DNA of 64,000 nt from Panopea generosa (taxonomy: Eukaryota; Mollusca; Bivalvia; Adapedonta; Hiatellidae). Positions 33,025-42,645 of this stretch are shown one piece after another (positions within the stretch are counted from its first letter, which is position 1; every line of letters begins with the position of its first letter). Position numbers and translations under genes: made by a program. The stretch covers positions 17,975,076-18,039,075 of the forward strand of contig CM055897.1 in the NCBI GenBank assembly GCA_029582155.1, written 5' to 3'. The notes under the pieces are model-generated. The model saw only the letters and a program-made list of their open reading frames with translations. It did no database searches and was not told where the DNA came from.

Positions 33025-36000
33025 TGGTTTGTGTGTTTCAGGTCGGAGGAGAGCTGTATTTCAGTGATATATATACCGATACTGATTTGCCAGAGAGTAT
33101 CAGGAAAAATAAAGTATTATGGGGTATGCAGTGTGATATATGACACGTCTCTAAAGCGCCATATGGCGATTATAATATTAATTTTGCACCATCTGAGCGA
33201 ATTGCAGGTTGAATAACCAAATAATAAAATTCATTCACTCCTTATTTAATCTGGCTATGGAGTATGTGTATGCATATAATTGCAATTATCAGTGTACGTT
33301 GAAGTCAGATTGATAGGAAAGAGTGCGATCCCCGGCATCTCCCTATATCTTGGTTTTACATATGTGCCGACATTTTCGACCCCGTTATTGGACATATGAG
33401 TTTTGACCGCTATTTCTTTTGCATAATGCGATGTAGAACTTCGAACCTCTTTTTATTCCTTAATATAAACATTTGACTCCTTGTTCAATCCGGTGTTCAA
33501 TCCTCTGCTATCTAGGAACTCTTGGCAAGAAACTTCTTGCCTCCGCCTTTCACGAGACACATGTACTGTATTCTTCATGAAATCCAAGAGCTTATGCCAT
33601 GTTGTAGACAAAGTTTTATTTAAATTAAATGTAGAGTTTTGTCCCTATATAATTTGTTCGAATGTCAAGGTACGACCCCTATAATTGGTTTGAATATATT
33701 TAGAGTTTAGACTACGAAATTATAGGCTGCAATGTAGAGTTTGTGCCGTTGTTTTGACACATAATTGTGTTCCCATTTTCAGGTCAAGTGCTTCCGCCGG
33801 GGTCTGATCTGACCGAAGTAGTCATAAACTGTCTATAAACATGTCTATTTCGTTTATAAATGGTATTTTTACTTCAAGCAATATATTTGATAGTAGTTTC
33901 ATATTTACTGTGAAATGTTATTGTTTGATCGCTTAATGTTCTGTATAAATGTGTTTTAAAGTAAAATGGCATTTTTCAGAGGTATGGTTCCAATATTCAT
34001 CAGTATGCCTCATGTATTCTTCATGCAAGTATCAAATAAAAATGATATTTTAAATTGGTTGTTTAATGGAGATGTTAGCGAAACCTTAATACTGTCCTGT
34101 ATATATTCTTTATGTGGGCGGAGTAACAGATGCAGTTAAACCACAGGCAATGATCGCAAACTATTTATACAACAGTTATATAAGTTTATACTAATTGCGA
34201 CTGCGGTGGAATTTCAGAGCTTATATGAACCGCTCTCGAGTCTGCTTTCTGGGGTAGAACCAGTACTGGGTGTTGTTTTATGAGAGGCATCGGGTCGAGT
34301 GGGGGATCGAACCCGCAACCTCTGGCGTGAGCCCCCAACACACTGTCCATTACACTACCGCCCCGCTTGAATTGTTTTATAAGATAAAGGTACAATATGG
34401 ATTTCCAACATCATAGCAATGCTTGCATGGTGATATAGCGTATTTATTTCAAACATACACAATAAATACTTTCATCTCAAAACTAACGTTTGGTCCTACA
34501 TCAGGAGAATTTTCATTTTCCCGATTTTTCCGATGAGTCAGTTGTCAACTTTGTTTACATTGACTTAGACGATTATATCTTCTTCCTCGCGATTGGTCGA
34601 CGCATTCGAGTTTTTCCAGTTATTAAAAATATAAACAAATTTCCACGATATAGCTGGACCAACCTAGATCAACCTATCCCAAATAATTTATTATTCTGCA
34701 TGAGTAATTTTAATATCAAGTGTAGATCTATATATCCACATTATGATATCGGATAAATTGTATTAGATATCATCTGTCATTGTTGTGACACGTTTGATAA
34801 GTCTGAACTATTATCTAAGTGATCTACCGCTGGATTTTGTTTTATTTAGTTGGATTATTTTTTTCATCAGAATAACCATTTAATCAACCTATTAATTCTT
34901 ATCTTTATATACATTTACTTGTTACAGGAGAAGGATTTTCTGGTGCCCTCTTATGGAAAGACTTGTACAGTTTTGCAGAGGAAGTTGGCTTTTCTACCCC
35001 AAGACTTGTTTCTGCCACATCAGTTCCTGTAGATAGGGATGATTTCAAAAAGATCATAGGTATCATACTTATCCTAAATATCTTAGGGACTTTTAATAAA
35101 AGTTACTCAAAGTATCTAAATCTTTGTCTAAGTTACCAATAATTTGATATGATTGTTTTGCTACTTTTTGTCTATATCATAAGGTTATTATACAGCGTTT
35201 TGTACAATATGGGAATATATTGAACTAGTATGTGTTGTGTTGAAAACCATGTATGCGTGCAATATATTCCCATATTGTACAAGAGTCTGCAAAATTATAT
35301 TTTTTATTCTGTACCTCAATCTAAAAGACTTTATCAAAAGAATGAAGAAAAATCAAGATCCTACTGTGATTTCAGAGTCATGAAGGGTTGTTTGTTTTTA
35401 TTTTTACTAAATTTATTTCCTCTTTTTTATCGCCATCTTGAATTTTGAACTGTACAAAATAAAAAGTTATTGGATCGAGTAAACTTCTACATATTGTACG
35501 GTCACGTGGTAACATCTTGGGTAGGTGACTGGCTATACACACACAGGTATGGAATAATATAATATACATGTGTTCTTTATAATAGTAATATTAAGGCATA
35601 AGGAGTACCTTGACTGCATATTGTGTTCCATGAGCAACGCATTATTTTTTATTTGCATTTTACTGGATCTACTCATGAATTCCTTAAAAGCTATTCATAC
35701 TAGTTGCAAGAACGAATTGGTGATATATAAAATAAATATGTTGAGTCTGTATTATTGAAAGATCGTTTGTTTTGTAGTATCTATTGTTTTAAGGTGACGC
35801 CAAGTATGCATCAGTAACTTACCGCCTCTTCAAACTTCCCAGTGACAGACAGGAAGGTGGTCAACAGGTGATTTATAAAGGACGCATAACCGACTGTGAA
35901 GACGAACTCGTAATTGATCATCAGAACATTTTTAAGGTATTTTATTCATGATTTAAGTTTGGGAACTGCAATGCTTCAGTCAATTTACCGAAAGAAAGCT

Positions 36001-39000
36001 GAGAAATTTTTAACAAATGCCAATTGAAGGGGTGTTCAAAAACATGTTAAGTAGTACTAGTCAGTACTTGTCATTACTTGTCAGTACTAGTCATTTAATC
36101 ACAGATCATTTACACTTAAAACAGACTTATAAAAGGTTGATATGGTTTAAATTATATATGAATAATACAATTTCGCTTTAGGTCGTTGTCTTAGTAGTAA
36201 AGTTGATAGCTCATTTACTATTTGCTCTCATTAATACATACTCGGTTGGAGTCTCTGTCTTCACAACGAAAATGATAAGATGAAAATAATTCTTTAGTTT
36301 ATTTTAGCTTACCTGTGCAAAGCTCAATAGTTATTCTGATCGCCCTTTGTCCCCCTTTGTCCATCTTTCGCCTTCCGCCCATCTGTAAAAGTGTATGTTG
36401 TGTACACCATTTATTGGATATTTACTAAACTTTCAGTGTAGTTATATAATCATAATATCTCGGACTAGTTATTGAACCAGTCTAATAGGATACAAAATGT
36501 CGGAGTTATGAATAGTAAAAAATTGCTTCATTTGAATTGATGTCCACTGTGGTACTCGCAGTTTTCATTCGTTTTTCACCAAACTTATACAGTAGTTGTA
36601 TAACTATAATATCTTTGAAAAATTCTTGAACTGGCCAAATCGGATAAGTGATGTCTGAGTAATGACCGCCATCATGAGTAATCATCGTGGATCTTCACCA
36701 AGCTTACTAGTAGCTATATACCGTATAATCTCCAACAAATTCTCGAACTGGCAAAATTAATGGAGTTATGGCCCTTGAATTGTCAGATAATGCGTTATTT
36801 GCGACATTGTGTGTGCTCTATCATCTGTATTTCATCTTCACCAAAATTACACGGTAATTACAAAACATTGATATATCAAATAGTTCCCTGAACTGGCCAA
36901 ATCGGATAATAAATGTCAGAGTTGTGACCCTTTAATCGACAAAAATATGGTTATTTGATCATGTGTGCACTCTAGCACTCGCAGTTCTCGTTAGGACATT
37001 ATCAAACGTTTAACAATCATATATCGGACAATATTTTGATCTTGCCAAATCAGATATTTCTGTCGAACTTCGTATGCACTCTAACACTTGCATTTTACAT
37101 TTGATCTTAATTAACGTACACAGTAGGTATATACTCGTAATCATATGGACATGTTCTTGAACTGACGAAACTGGATAAATTGGAATGTTTGAAATATAGC
37201 CCTTAAATCATCAAAAATATGCACTCATGGATTTCACTGGATTCTCACCAAAACTACACAATGATTATATTATATAACCATAAAGTCTCAGAAAATACAT
37301 TGAACTTGTGTAATTGGATAATAAATGTCAAAGTTATAATCCTTAAATTATCAAAAAGTTAAGTTATCTCTGACACCTGCATTTTTACTTGATATTCATC
37401 AAACGTGCACAATAGTTATTTAATACCACAGGGTCCCGAATAAATCTTTGAAAAAAGGTATACTCTGATAAGAAATGTTTAAAATATATCACTTAAAATA
37501 TAAAAAATTAATTAATATATACAGTCTCCTGTTGCACAGGTAAGCGAACGTGTTCTTACTTTTATATTCGAAGACCAAATCTTGCATACTTGCAATGAAG
37601 AGCGCTGTACCTTGTTTTGCAATCGGTCTTACAAAATAAGCTTTATTACTTTGTGTTATAATATGTTACAAAAGTAAGCTTTCCTGCCTTTGTGGTATAA
37701 TATGTTACAAAAGTAAGCTTTATAACCGTTGTGTTATAATATGTTACAGAAGTAAGCGTTCTTACCTTTGTGTTATAATATGTCACAGAAGTAAGGTTTG
37801 TTACCTTGTGTTATAAAATGTTACAGAAGTAAGGTTTGTTACCTTAGTGTTATAAAATGTTACAGAAGTAAGGTTTGTTACCTTTGTGTTATAAAATGTT
37901 ACAGAAGTAAGGTTTGTTACCTTTGTGTTATAATATGTTACAGAAGTAAGGTTTGTTACCTTTGTGTTATAAAATGTTACAGAAGTAAGGTTTGTTACCT
38001 TTGTGTTATAAAATGTTATAGAAGTAAGGTTTGTTACCTTTGTTACAGAAGTAAGGTTTGTTACCTTTGTGTTATAAAATGTTACAGAAGTAAGGTTTGT
38101 TACCTTTGTGTTATAATATGTTACAGAAGTAAGGTTTGTTACCTTTGTGTTATAATATGTTACAGAAGTAAGGTTTGTTACCTTTGTGTTATAAAATGTT
38201 ACAGAAGTAAGGTTTGTTACCTTTGTGTTATAAAATGTTACAGAAGTAAGGTTTGTTATCTTTGTGTTGTAATATGTCACAGAATTAAGGTTTGTTACCT
38301 TTGTGTTATAATATGTCACAGAAGTAAGGTTTGTTACCTTTGTTACAGAAGTAAGGTTTGTTACCTTTGTGTTACAATATATTACAGAAGTAAGGTTTGT
38401 TACCTTTGTGTTATAATATGTCACAGAATTAAGTTTTGTTACCTTTGTGTTATAATATGTCACAGAAGTAAGGTTTGTTACCTTTGTGTTATAAAATGTT
38501 ACAGAAGTAAGGTTTGTTATCTTTGTGTTGTAATATGTCACAGAAGCAAGGTTTGTTACCTTTGTGTTATAATATGTTACAGACTGGAGATGTGGTACAA
38601 GTTGATGCAGAGCTGGCCACCATTTTGTGCAGTTCTCGTTTCCATGATGAGTTTGATTTCCAGCCAGTTAGTAAGAACAATAAGGAGGGAACCAATGGTT
38701 GCTGCCCAGTACAAACACAGGTACCAGCTATGTTAGAAATTGTTGTTATGTGATGTCTCTAAAATAAAGTATTTGATCAGTCGTTCAATGTATTCTGTGC
38801 TTAAAGACAGTTTTTAGAGTTTTTCATGTGCATCAATTCCGCGCACAAAGGGAAGCAACTTTTTCGAGACCAGCCAACATTACTATATACTATTATACTG
38901 CAACTGACCCTATTTCGGATGGCACCCTCATTTACGGATACGCCTGAAATTTGTCTCTTATACTATGTTCAATATATAAAATATGCATACTGGTAAAAAA

Positions 39001-40341
39001 TAATTGTTTATAGCACTTTAACCTGAATATAAATATAATAGAAATCTTAACATTTATACAAATTTGCTCATTTAGTATAAAAACGTTAATTTTGCAGCTG
39101 CATTTTATACATCTATAGCATAGTTTAAGCGTTATTTTTTCTCCAATTACATGCACGTGGTAAAGTACACTTTTTATTTTGATTGTCATTGAAATGGGAA
39201 AAATGACACTCTGCCAAAATGATGTTGTTTTAAAAAAACCTAAACAGTTAATTTCAAGCTTATAATTACCATTTCAATGACAATTATTATTATATGCATG
39301 CATCTGTGTATTAGTTTTAATTATAAACTAGACGAAAACAGTTTAAATATTTTTTCACATTGGTTGTAAAATCTTTATTTTTTTGCCAAATTTCAAGGGC
39401 AGGTATGTTAGTTGTTTTTGAGGAGGTAATAACAAAAAATCTGTACGATAACATGTATCTTTTTATTTCTGATATTGCATGAACATACATTACCATAAAT
39501 ACAGGGAAGTTTCATAAAATTCTATCCATAGGAAAAAAATGACAAAAAAATATAGAAATCATCGTTGAACCATTGTTATGCTGCATTAATTCCACTCTTT
39601 TAATTTCTGTAATAATTTCCTTTTTCGCTATTAAACAAACTGTTATTTTAAAATTGCTGTTAGTAGTTAATAAAACATTCTTGAACAAGGAGGTAATAGA
39701 CCTGTCATTGTCCATTTGCTTGTTTCTCACAAACTTTTTTTTATATCAAATGTAAACTTTAAGGACAGCACCAACTTCAAGTGGGCATGTGCATATTCTG
39801 TTCTCTTTCTCTTCAGATTTTTTTATGCATCCCAAAAAAGGCTGATTTTTTAAAAACTTGTTAAGATACCTCACTACCAAGTGGAGATGCTTATTTTGAT
39901 CTTGTGTTATGGTTAAATGACTTTCCACAGAGTTACGGCCCTTTGATTCCGTTCATTATCAAATCCTTGTCTGCACTATTTCTCTTCACAACTTATTGTT
40001 GGAAATGTGAGAAGCTTTTCCTTTACAAACAATGAACTATTACTCAATCAAGCACTTGTTCTGAAAGCATCAATCTGTTCCACAGATATCTTGTGGAAAG
40101 AGTTATGCTCCTTTTTGATGTTTTATGACTACAGATCTATCAACATTTTTACCAATTCTAGTGGAATCTCTGTAAAAAGTGCAACATCAAGTGGGCCGTA
40201 CATGCTCAAACTATACTCAGCCCTAGTTATTTTTCTTGCTCATTTCAGAAAGTGGATCCCTTTCTTTACCTGGCAGAAAAAGAGAAAAAAGGAGAAAAAG
40301 TAGCCTCATCTTGCTGCGGACCCAAACAAAAATGTTGCTAG
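25178..40341 (+). CDS. AS3MT: Arsenite methyltransferase (nine coding exons)
   Basis: SAM-dependent cytosolic enzyme that adds methyl groups to trivalent arsenic. Exons: 25178-25338, 25795-25945, 31168-31304, 32435-32504, 33042-33123, 34928-35059, 35794-35936, 38583-38720 and 40249-40341. All introns are GT-AG and the phases agree (2,0,2,0,1,1,0,0), giving 1107 bases or 368 aa, against 375 in human. Landmarks: VLDLGSGSGRDCY (residues 71-83) as the SAM loop, HVTGVDMT, GYIEKL, ISNCTINL, GGELYFSDIY and the tail SSCCGPKQKCC. Cys29, Cys58 and Cys153 match the family's arsenic-related cysteines (human 32, 61, 156). The position matching human Cys206 is Gly203 (WGEGFSGAL, where WGEC is usual). The ATG has G at -3 and +4; an in-frame ATG at 25094 is less likely. 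No stops or frameshifts are seen. Confidence 0.93.
25366..25548 (-). repeat. tRNA-derived SINE in AS3MT intron 1, minus strand
   Basis: Minus-strand head AGTGTGGCGGTAGTGTAATG with B-box-like GTGGGTTCGATCCCCATC, then a body with AAAACAACACTCAGTTCTGG, ending CTGAAATAAATTAGTATAAA. A second copy lies in intron 5 (34180-34367) and a fragment in intron 3. Confidence 0.75.
25795..25945 (+). CDS. AS3MT: AS3MT exon 2, SAM-binding motif
   Basis: Acceptor TTATAG. Encodes YYGCGLVIP (Cys58), then VLDLGSGSGRDC and GHVTGVDMTNEQ. Donor CAG|GTTCTG, phase 0. The next intron holds the 49-bp satellite. Confidence 0.93.
25946..26320. other. Intron 2 unique part
   Basis: Ordinary AT-rich intron sequence before the satellite; nothing recognised. 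Confidence 0.5.
26322..30950. repeat. 49-bp satellite in AS3MT intron 2, about 94 units, with higher-order structure
   Basis: The unit is about GGCATGGTCGAGTTGTAAAG followed by GCAGTGCTTGTGTAGAATGT and TGACCTAGA or TGTACTAGA. Variant units (for example AAAGGAAGTGCTTGTGAGAT) recur exactly 978 bases apart (ending 26700, 27678, 28656). Blocks at about 26660-27637, 27638-28615 and 28616-29593 are therefore near-identical 20-unit higher-order repeats. The right part, from 29620, has its own looser pattern (29703-29930 resembles 30644-30870). The reading frames inside it are repeat translations. Confidence 0.95.
31168..31304 (+). CDS. AS3MT: AS3MT exon 3
   Basis: Acceptor TTTCTAG. Encodes VEVANKYITYHTEKFGYD and GYIEKLTEIGI, ending in a split Ile codon (CTCAT|GTACGT, phase 2). 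Confidence 0.92.
31556..31880 (+). repeat. SINE fragment in intron 3, possible alternative terminal exon
   Basis: 31573-31620 resembles the body of the intron 1 SINE (AACAACACTCA, GTTCTACCTGAGAAAGGACT). 31810-31880 resembles its end (AGCTAAAATAAATTAGTATA) in plus orientation, with unrelated DNA between. It follows a TGTTACAG acceptor-like site and is open in the phase of exon 3 until TAA at 31695-31697, which overlaps AATAAA (31693-31698). Confidence 0.4.
32435..32504 (+). CDS. AS3MT: AS3MT exon 4
   Basis: Acceptor CTTTCAG. Completes the split Ile codon and encodes SNCTINLTPDKRAVISEAYK and VLK, with Cys153. Donor AAAG|GTAACC, phase 0. Confidence 0.92.
32875..33041 (+). repeat. Two partial tandem copies of exon 5 start with acceptors, plus (TA)n
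   Basis: TTGGTTTGTGTGTTTCAG followed by GTCGNNGGAGAGCTGTATTT and CAGTGATATATATA occurs three times, with exon-like starts at 32894, 32951 and 33042. The spacing is 57 bases, then 91. The extra length is a (TA)n run at about 32976-33021. Copies 1 and 2 break off after SDIY. Confidence 0.95.
33042..33123 (+). CDS. AS3MT: AS3MT exon 5 (complete third copy)
   Basis: Acceptor GTGTGTTTCAG. Encodes VGGELYFSDIYTDTDLPESI and RKNKVLW, donor TGGG|GTATGC, phase 1. Two partial copies of its start lie directly upstream, each with the same acceptor. Only this copy continues into the rest of the exon. Confidence 0.9.
33124..34179. other. Intron 5, first part; nothing firmly recognised
   Basis: AT-rich intron. 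A CAG acceptor-like site at 33782 is followed by 18 codons open in phase, with AATAAA-type sequence near 34035, but no family resemblance. Confidence 0.5.
34180..34367 (-). repeat. tRNA-derived SINE in AS3MT intron 5, minus strand
   Basis: Same family as 25366-25548: shared ATATGAACCGCTC, GTAGAACCAGTACTGGGTGT, GCATCGGGTCGAG, then the tRNA-like head with GGATCGAACCCGC (B box on the minus strand) and CATTACACTACCGCC. Confidence 0.8.
34368..34927. other. Intron 5, last part; nothing recognised
   Basis: An 88-codon frame here has AT-driven composition and no splice support. Confidence 0.5.
34928..35059 (+). CDS. AS3MT: AS3MT exon 6
   Basis: Acceptor TTGTTACAG. Encodes GEGFSGALLWKDLYSFAEEV and GFSTPRLVSATSVPVDRDDF, donor ATAG|GTATCA, phase 1. 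Gly203 (codon 34933-34935) stands where the family usually has the catalytic Cys. Confidence 0.92.
35178..35552. repeat. Hairpin MITE-like repeat in AS3MT intron 6, copy 1
   Basis: Near the left end, ACAATATGGGAATATATTG is answered by CAATATATTCCCATATTGTA, a near-perfect inverted pair (about 35208-35282). The rest (CAATCTAAAAGA ... TTGAATTTTGAACTGTACAA ... TACATATTGTACGGTCACGT) matches 62183-62660. Non-autonomous, no coding frame. Confidence 0.65.
35794..35936 (+). CDS. AS3MT: AS3MT exon 7
   Basis: Acceptor TTTTAAG. Encodes DAKYASVTYRLFKLP and QVIYKGRITDCEDELVIDHQ, ending NIFK with donor TTTAAG|GTATTT, phase 0. Confidence 0.9.
36306..37545. mobile_element. Non-autonomous element with inverted ends and diverged internal repeats, AS3MT intron 7
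   Basis: The ends are inverted: AGCTTACCTGTGCAA (36306-36320) and TTGCACAGGTAAGC (37532-37545). Between them lie about seven diverged units of roughly 165 bases, each with phrases like TCTTGAACTGGCCAAATCGG and TTATATAACCATAATATC. A single unit also occurs at 4360-4520. Elements of this sort, with GCTCACCTG-type ends, are common in molluscs (family knowledge, name not recalled). No transposase frame. Confidence 0.6.
37652..38582. repeat. 39-bp minisatellite made of splice-acceptor units, end of AS3MT intron 7
   Basis: About 24 units of TTACAGAAGTAAGGTTTGTT + ACCTTTGTGTTATAAAATG. The last unit ends ...TTATAATATGTTACAG at 38582 and serves as the exon 8 acceptor. Two units (near 38036 and 38338) are shortened. 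The unit length is divisible by three, so long frames exist on both strands (37798-38736 and 37801-38541); they do not match the AS3MT frame. Confidence 0.95.
38583..38720 (+). CDS. AS3MT: AS3MT exon 8
   Basis: Acceptor ATGTTACAG, which is the last unit of the 39-bp array. Encodes TGDVVQVDAELATILCSSRF and GTNGCCPVQTQ, donor ACACAG|GTACCA, phase 0. Confidence 0.9.
38721..40248. other. AS3MT intron 8; nothing else recognised
   Basis: AT-rich intron without clear repeats or other exons. Confidence 0.6.
40249..40341 (+). CDS. AS3MT: AS3MT exon 9, terminal
   Basis: Acceptor CATTTCAG. Encodes KVDPFLYLAEKEKKGEKVAS then SCCGPKQKCC and TAG. The Cys-pair tail matches the Cys-rich ends of animal AS3MT proteins (human GGCCGTKKSC). 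Confidence 0.88.
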   Translation, partial: KVDPFLYLAEKEKKGEKVASSCCGPKQKCC

Positions 40342-40705
40342 TGTAAAGATAAATTTCTTCAAACTTACGCAATCATAACACTTCAAAATATATGCAGTTG
40401 TAAAATATCCGAGAAACATGTATGTTATCAAACAATTTGTTGAAAAAAATATCTCACAGTGGAATAGTGATAGGTATCTGTATCCAATATGTAAGATGTG
40501 TATTTTAGTTGCACTGTGACGTCACATGTTGGATGTGTTGTATCTATATAAAGGAAAAAAATATTATTCAAATATTTTAATCATGGTATTTGAAGATTGG
40601 TGAAGGCGCTTTAAGTGTTACCCCTTTTTGTCTGTTCGTTTGTTTATCTGTTTCGCTTTGGCTTCTGATCAGTAACTTCTGAAGCAGTCTTTGTATTTAA
40701 TAATA

Positions 40706-41097
40706 CACGCTGGGGAAACAGTCACTTTATCCGCCGTCAGTGGTTCGCGTAAAACAATGTGACCAGCTTCCGGTGGTACATTTGACAGGTAAAAAACGTT
40801 GTAATTACGGTAACATGTCAATTTGTCCGATGGTTTCCTCATCTACGAAGCAAATATCTCAGTTGTTCCTCAATCATTTTTAATTTTGCTTATTTTGAAT
40901 AACCTAAGACATCAGACAGGTCGAATAGCATTCCTGATTTCCAATAAATATGTGTCATAATAAAACATTTACCTAAAGAATACTATCGCTTACCTTAATT
41001 TAAATGGTTTTTACCTGTCAAATGTTCCACCAGAAGCTGGTCACGTTTTTTTACGCGAACCACCTACAGTGGCTAAAGTGACCGTTTCTCAGACGTG
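40706..41097. mobile_element. MITE with about 90-bp terminal inverted repeats and TA duplication, 3' of AS3MT
   Basis: Left end CACGCTGGGGAAACAGTCAC continues through GTGGTTCGCGTAAAA and GACCAGCTTC to TTTGACAGGTAAAAA. The reverse complement of the right end reads CACGTCTGAGAAACGGTCAC with the same continuation. Both sides are flanked by TA (40704-40705 and 41098-41099), as in Tc1/mariner-type insertions. It is 392 bp long with no coding frame, so it is non-autonomous. Confidence 0.88.
40943..40964 (+). promoter_or_regulatory. Two AATAAA poly(A) signals inside the MITE
   Basis: AATAAA at 40943-40948 and 40959-40964. They are the first canonical signals seen after the AS3MT stop (40341), so they are candidate 3' end signals. 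Whether they are used is inference. Confidence 0.45.
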
Positions 41098-41099
41098 TA

Positions 41100-41955
41100 A
41101 TAGTTTATGTGTACCCATGTTATTATAAAAACAGGTAAACTTCAATATTTGCCTATGCAGGTAAAAATAAACCAGAGTTTATAAGATTACATTATGTAGA
41201 ATAGTTCTTCAATTGGGTTCACATGCTATTACAATAGGTAGGTTTAGATCTGTATTTAAACATTGCCCGCCAAGATACATATTACATATACATGTTAATA
41301 GCTTCAATATTATTCTCCGTTAGGTTTAACCTGGCACACATTAATCTTCCCAAATATGTTCGAGTCTCCTCCGTGCAGCTATTCGTGAGTGACACGATGA
41401 CTATTTAACCCTTTACTTTATATGGACACCCTCGGACACCTCTATTATAGAAGGCTTTTGAAAACAGTGCAGAGCCAGGTTCTGTACTGTTTTCTGCTCT
41501 ATCAGAAAAATAGGTAAAATGTATCGATTCATGAAAATTGACTATGTGTGGCTTTTAAGTTTGTTTGGAAGATTCCATATAAAATGCACATGGAGTAAAG
41601 AGTTAATAATGTATCGGTATCGGTCTATCAACGGTAACAATTTATGTTCGGACACCGAAAATTGATTTACAGATATACATGGAATATTCATGAATGCCAG
41701 GTCAATCCTTATGAACAATAACTTAAATTAGCGGTTTGACAGTATTATATTTATATTATATATGTCGTTGCTAACTGCATAGTATTTTTACTGTGTGATT
41801 AAATTGTTGGTATTCGAGCAATATGGTTTATTGATGCTATAAGTGTTCATGTTATGTTTCGATTCTAATGTTTCTGTAGTTAAGTTGATACCGTTATACA
41901 TGGACATACAGATTATTCATACATGATCAGCACATATCTATTATATATGTTTGGT
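41100..41955. other. No gene recognised
   Basis: AT-rich intergenic DNA between the MITE and the composite element. Confidence 0.5.
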
Positions 41956-41958
41956 CTG

Positions 41959-42645
41959 GGGCTTGATTTGGGAGATTAATTTTTTCTTTTTTAAATTTAA
42001 AGAATTGAAGAATTTTACGCTTAAAGCTTTTTTGTGTGATTGTTTTCTCTTTTTTAGCCCATTTTTGAAATTAGAAATAAGAAAAACGACTTCAATAAAT
42101 ATCAATATGAAACATTCGCCACCGATGGAAAACGTACTGCTTCATCTTTCTACCTAATAATATTTCTATTTTTATTGTGTTTTGTTTAAACGTACATGGT
42201 ATTTGTTAAATCAATACTACCGTTTTTTGTTTAAAAATCTTTTTTCCCCCTGAAATTTCAACATATTTCGATTTCAATCCGTAATAATTTAAATTCAGAA
42301 GAAAAATATCAAATAACTGATAATTGGAATTGGTTTTTTTATTAGCTTTACTTTGGCACCAAAATTGTTAAATTCAGACCAAGATTCGAAGTTATTATAG
42401 AAATACTAAAAGTGCCCTGGACATTATATTGCTATTAGCCTGCCAATCTCTGTAATTAAGTCATGTATAATTTTTATACTTTATAATATTTTACTTTTAA
42501 AATGAGATGTCGACTGCTTGAAACAGCTTATGAAAGCTTTGGACGTTTCTTACGTGTTAGTCTGAGACCCTGCACAACTTCATCCCATAATCGTATGTAC
42601 CCGAAATAAATTTTGGATGGTAATTCCGACTAAAGATATATTTAC
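41959..42645 (-). mobile_element. Segment A of the composite non-LTR element, copy 2
   Basis: Near-identical to 5101-5797 with scattered small indels. Confidence 0.6.

Noticed and set aside
33783-33838. Alternative last exon of AS3MT after a TTTTCAG site (18 codons in phase, then stop)
   Set aside because: Too short to distinguish from chance; no resemblance to AS3MT and no conserved feature.
34490-34756. 88-codon frame inside AS3MT intron 5
   Set aside because: AT-driven composition, no splice sites in phase, no family.
37798-38736. A 312-codon open frame (and a 246-codon antisense one) that looks like a repetitive protein
   Set aside because: It is the translation of the 39-bp minisatellite, whose length is a multiple of three. 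Its end overlaps AS3MT exon 8 in the wrong frame.
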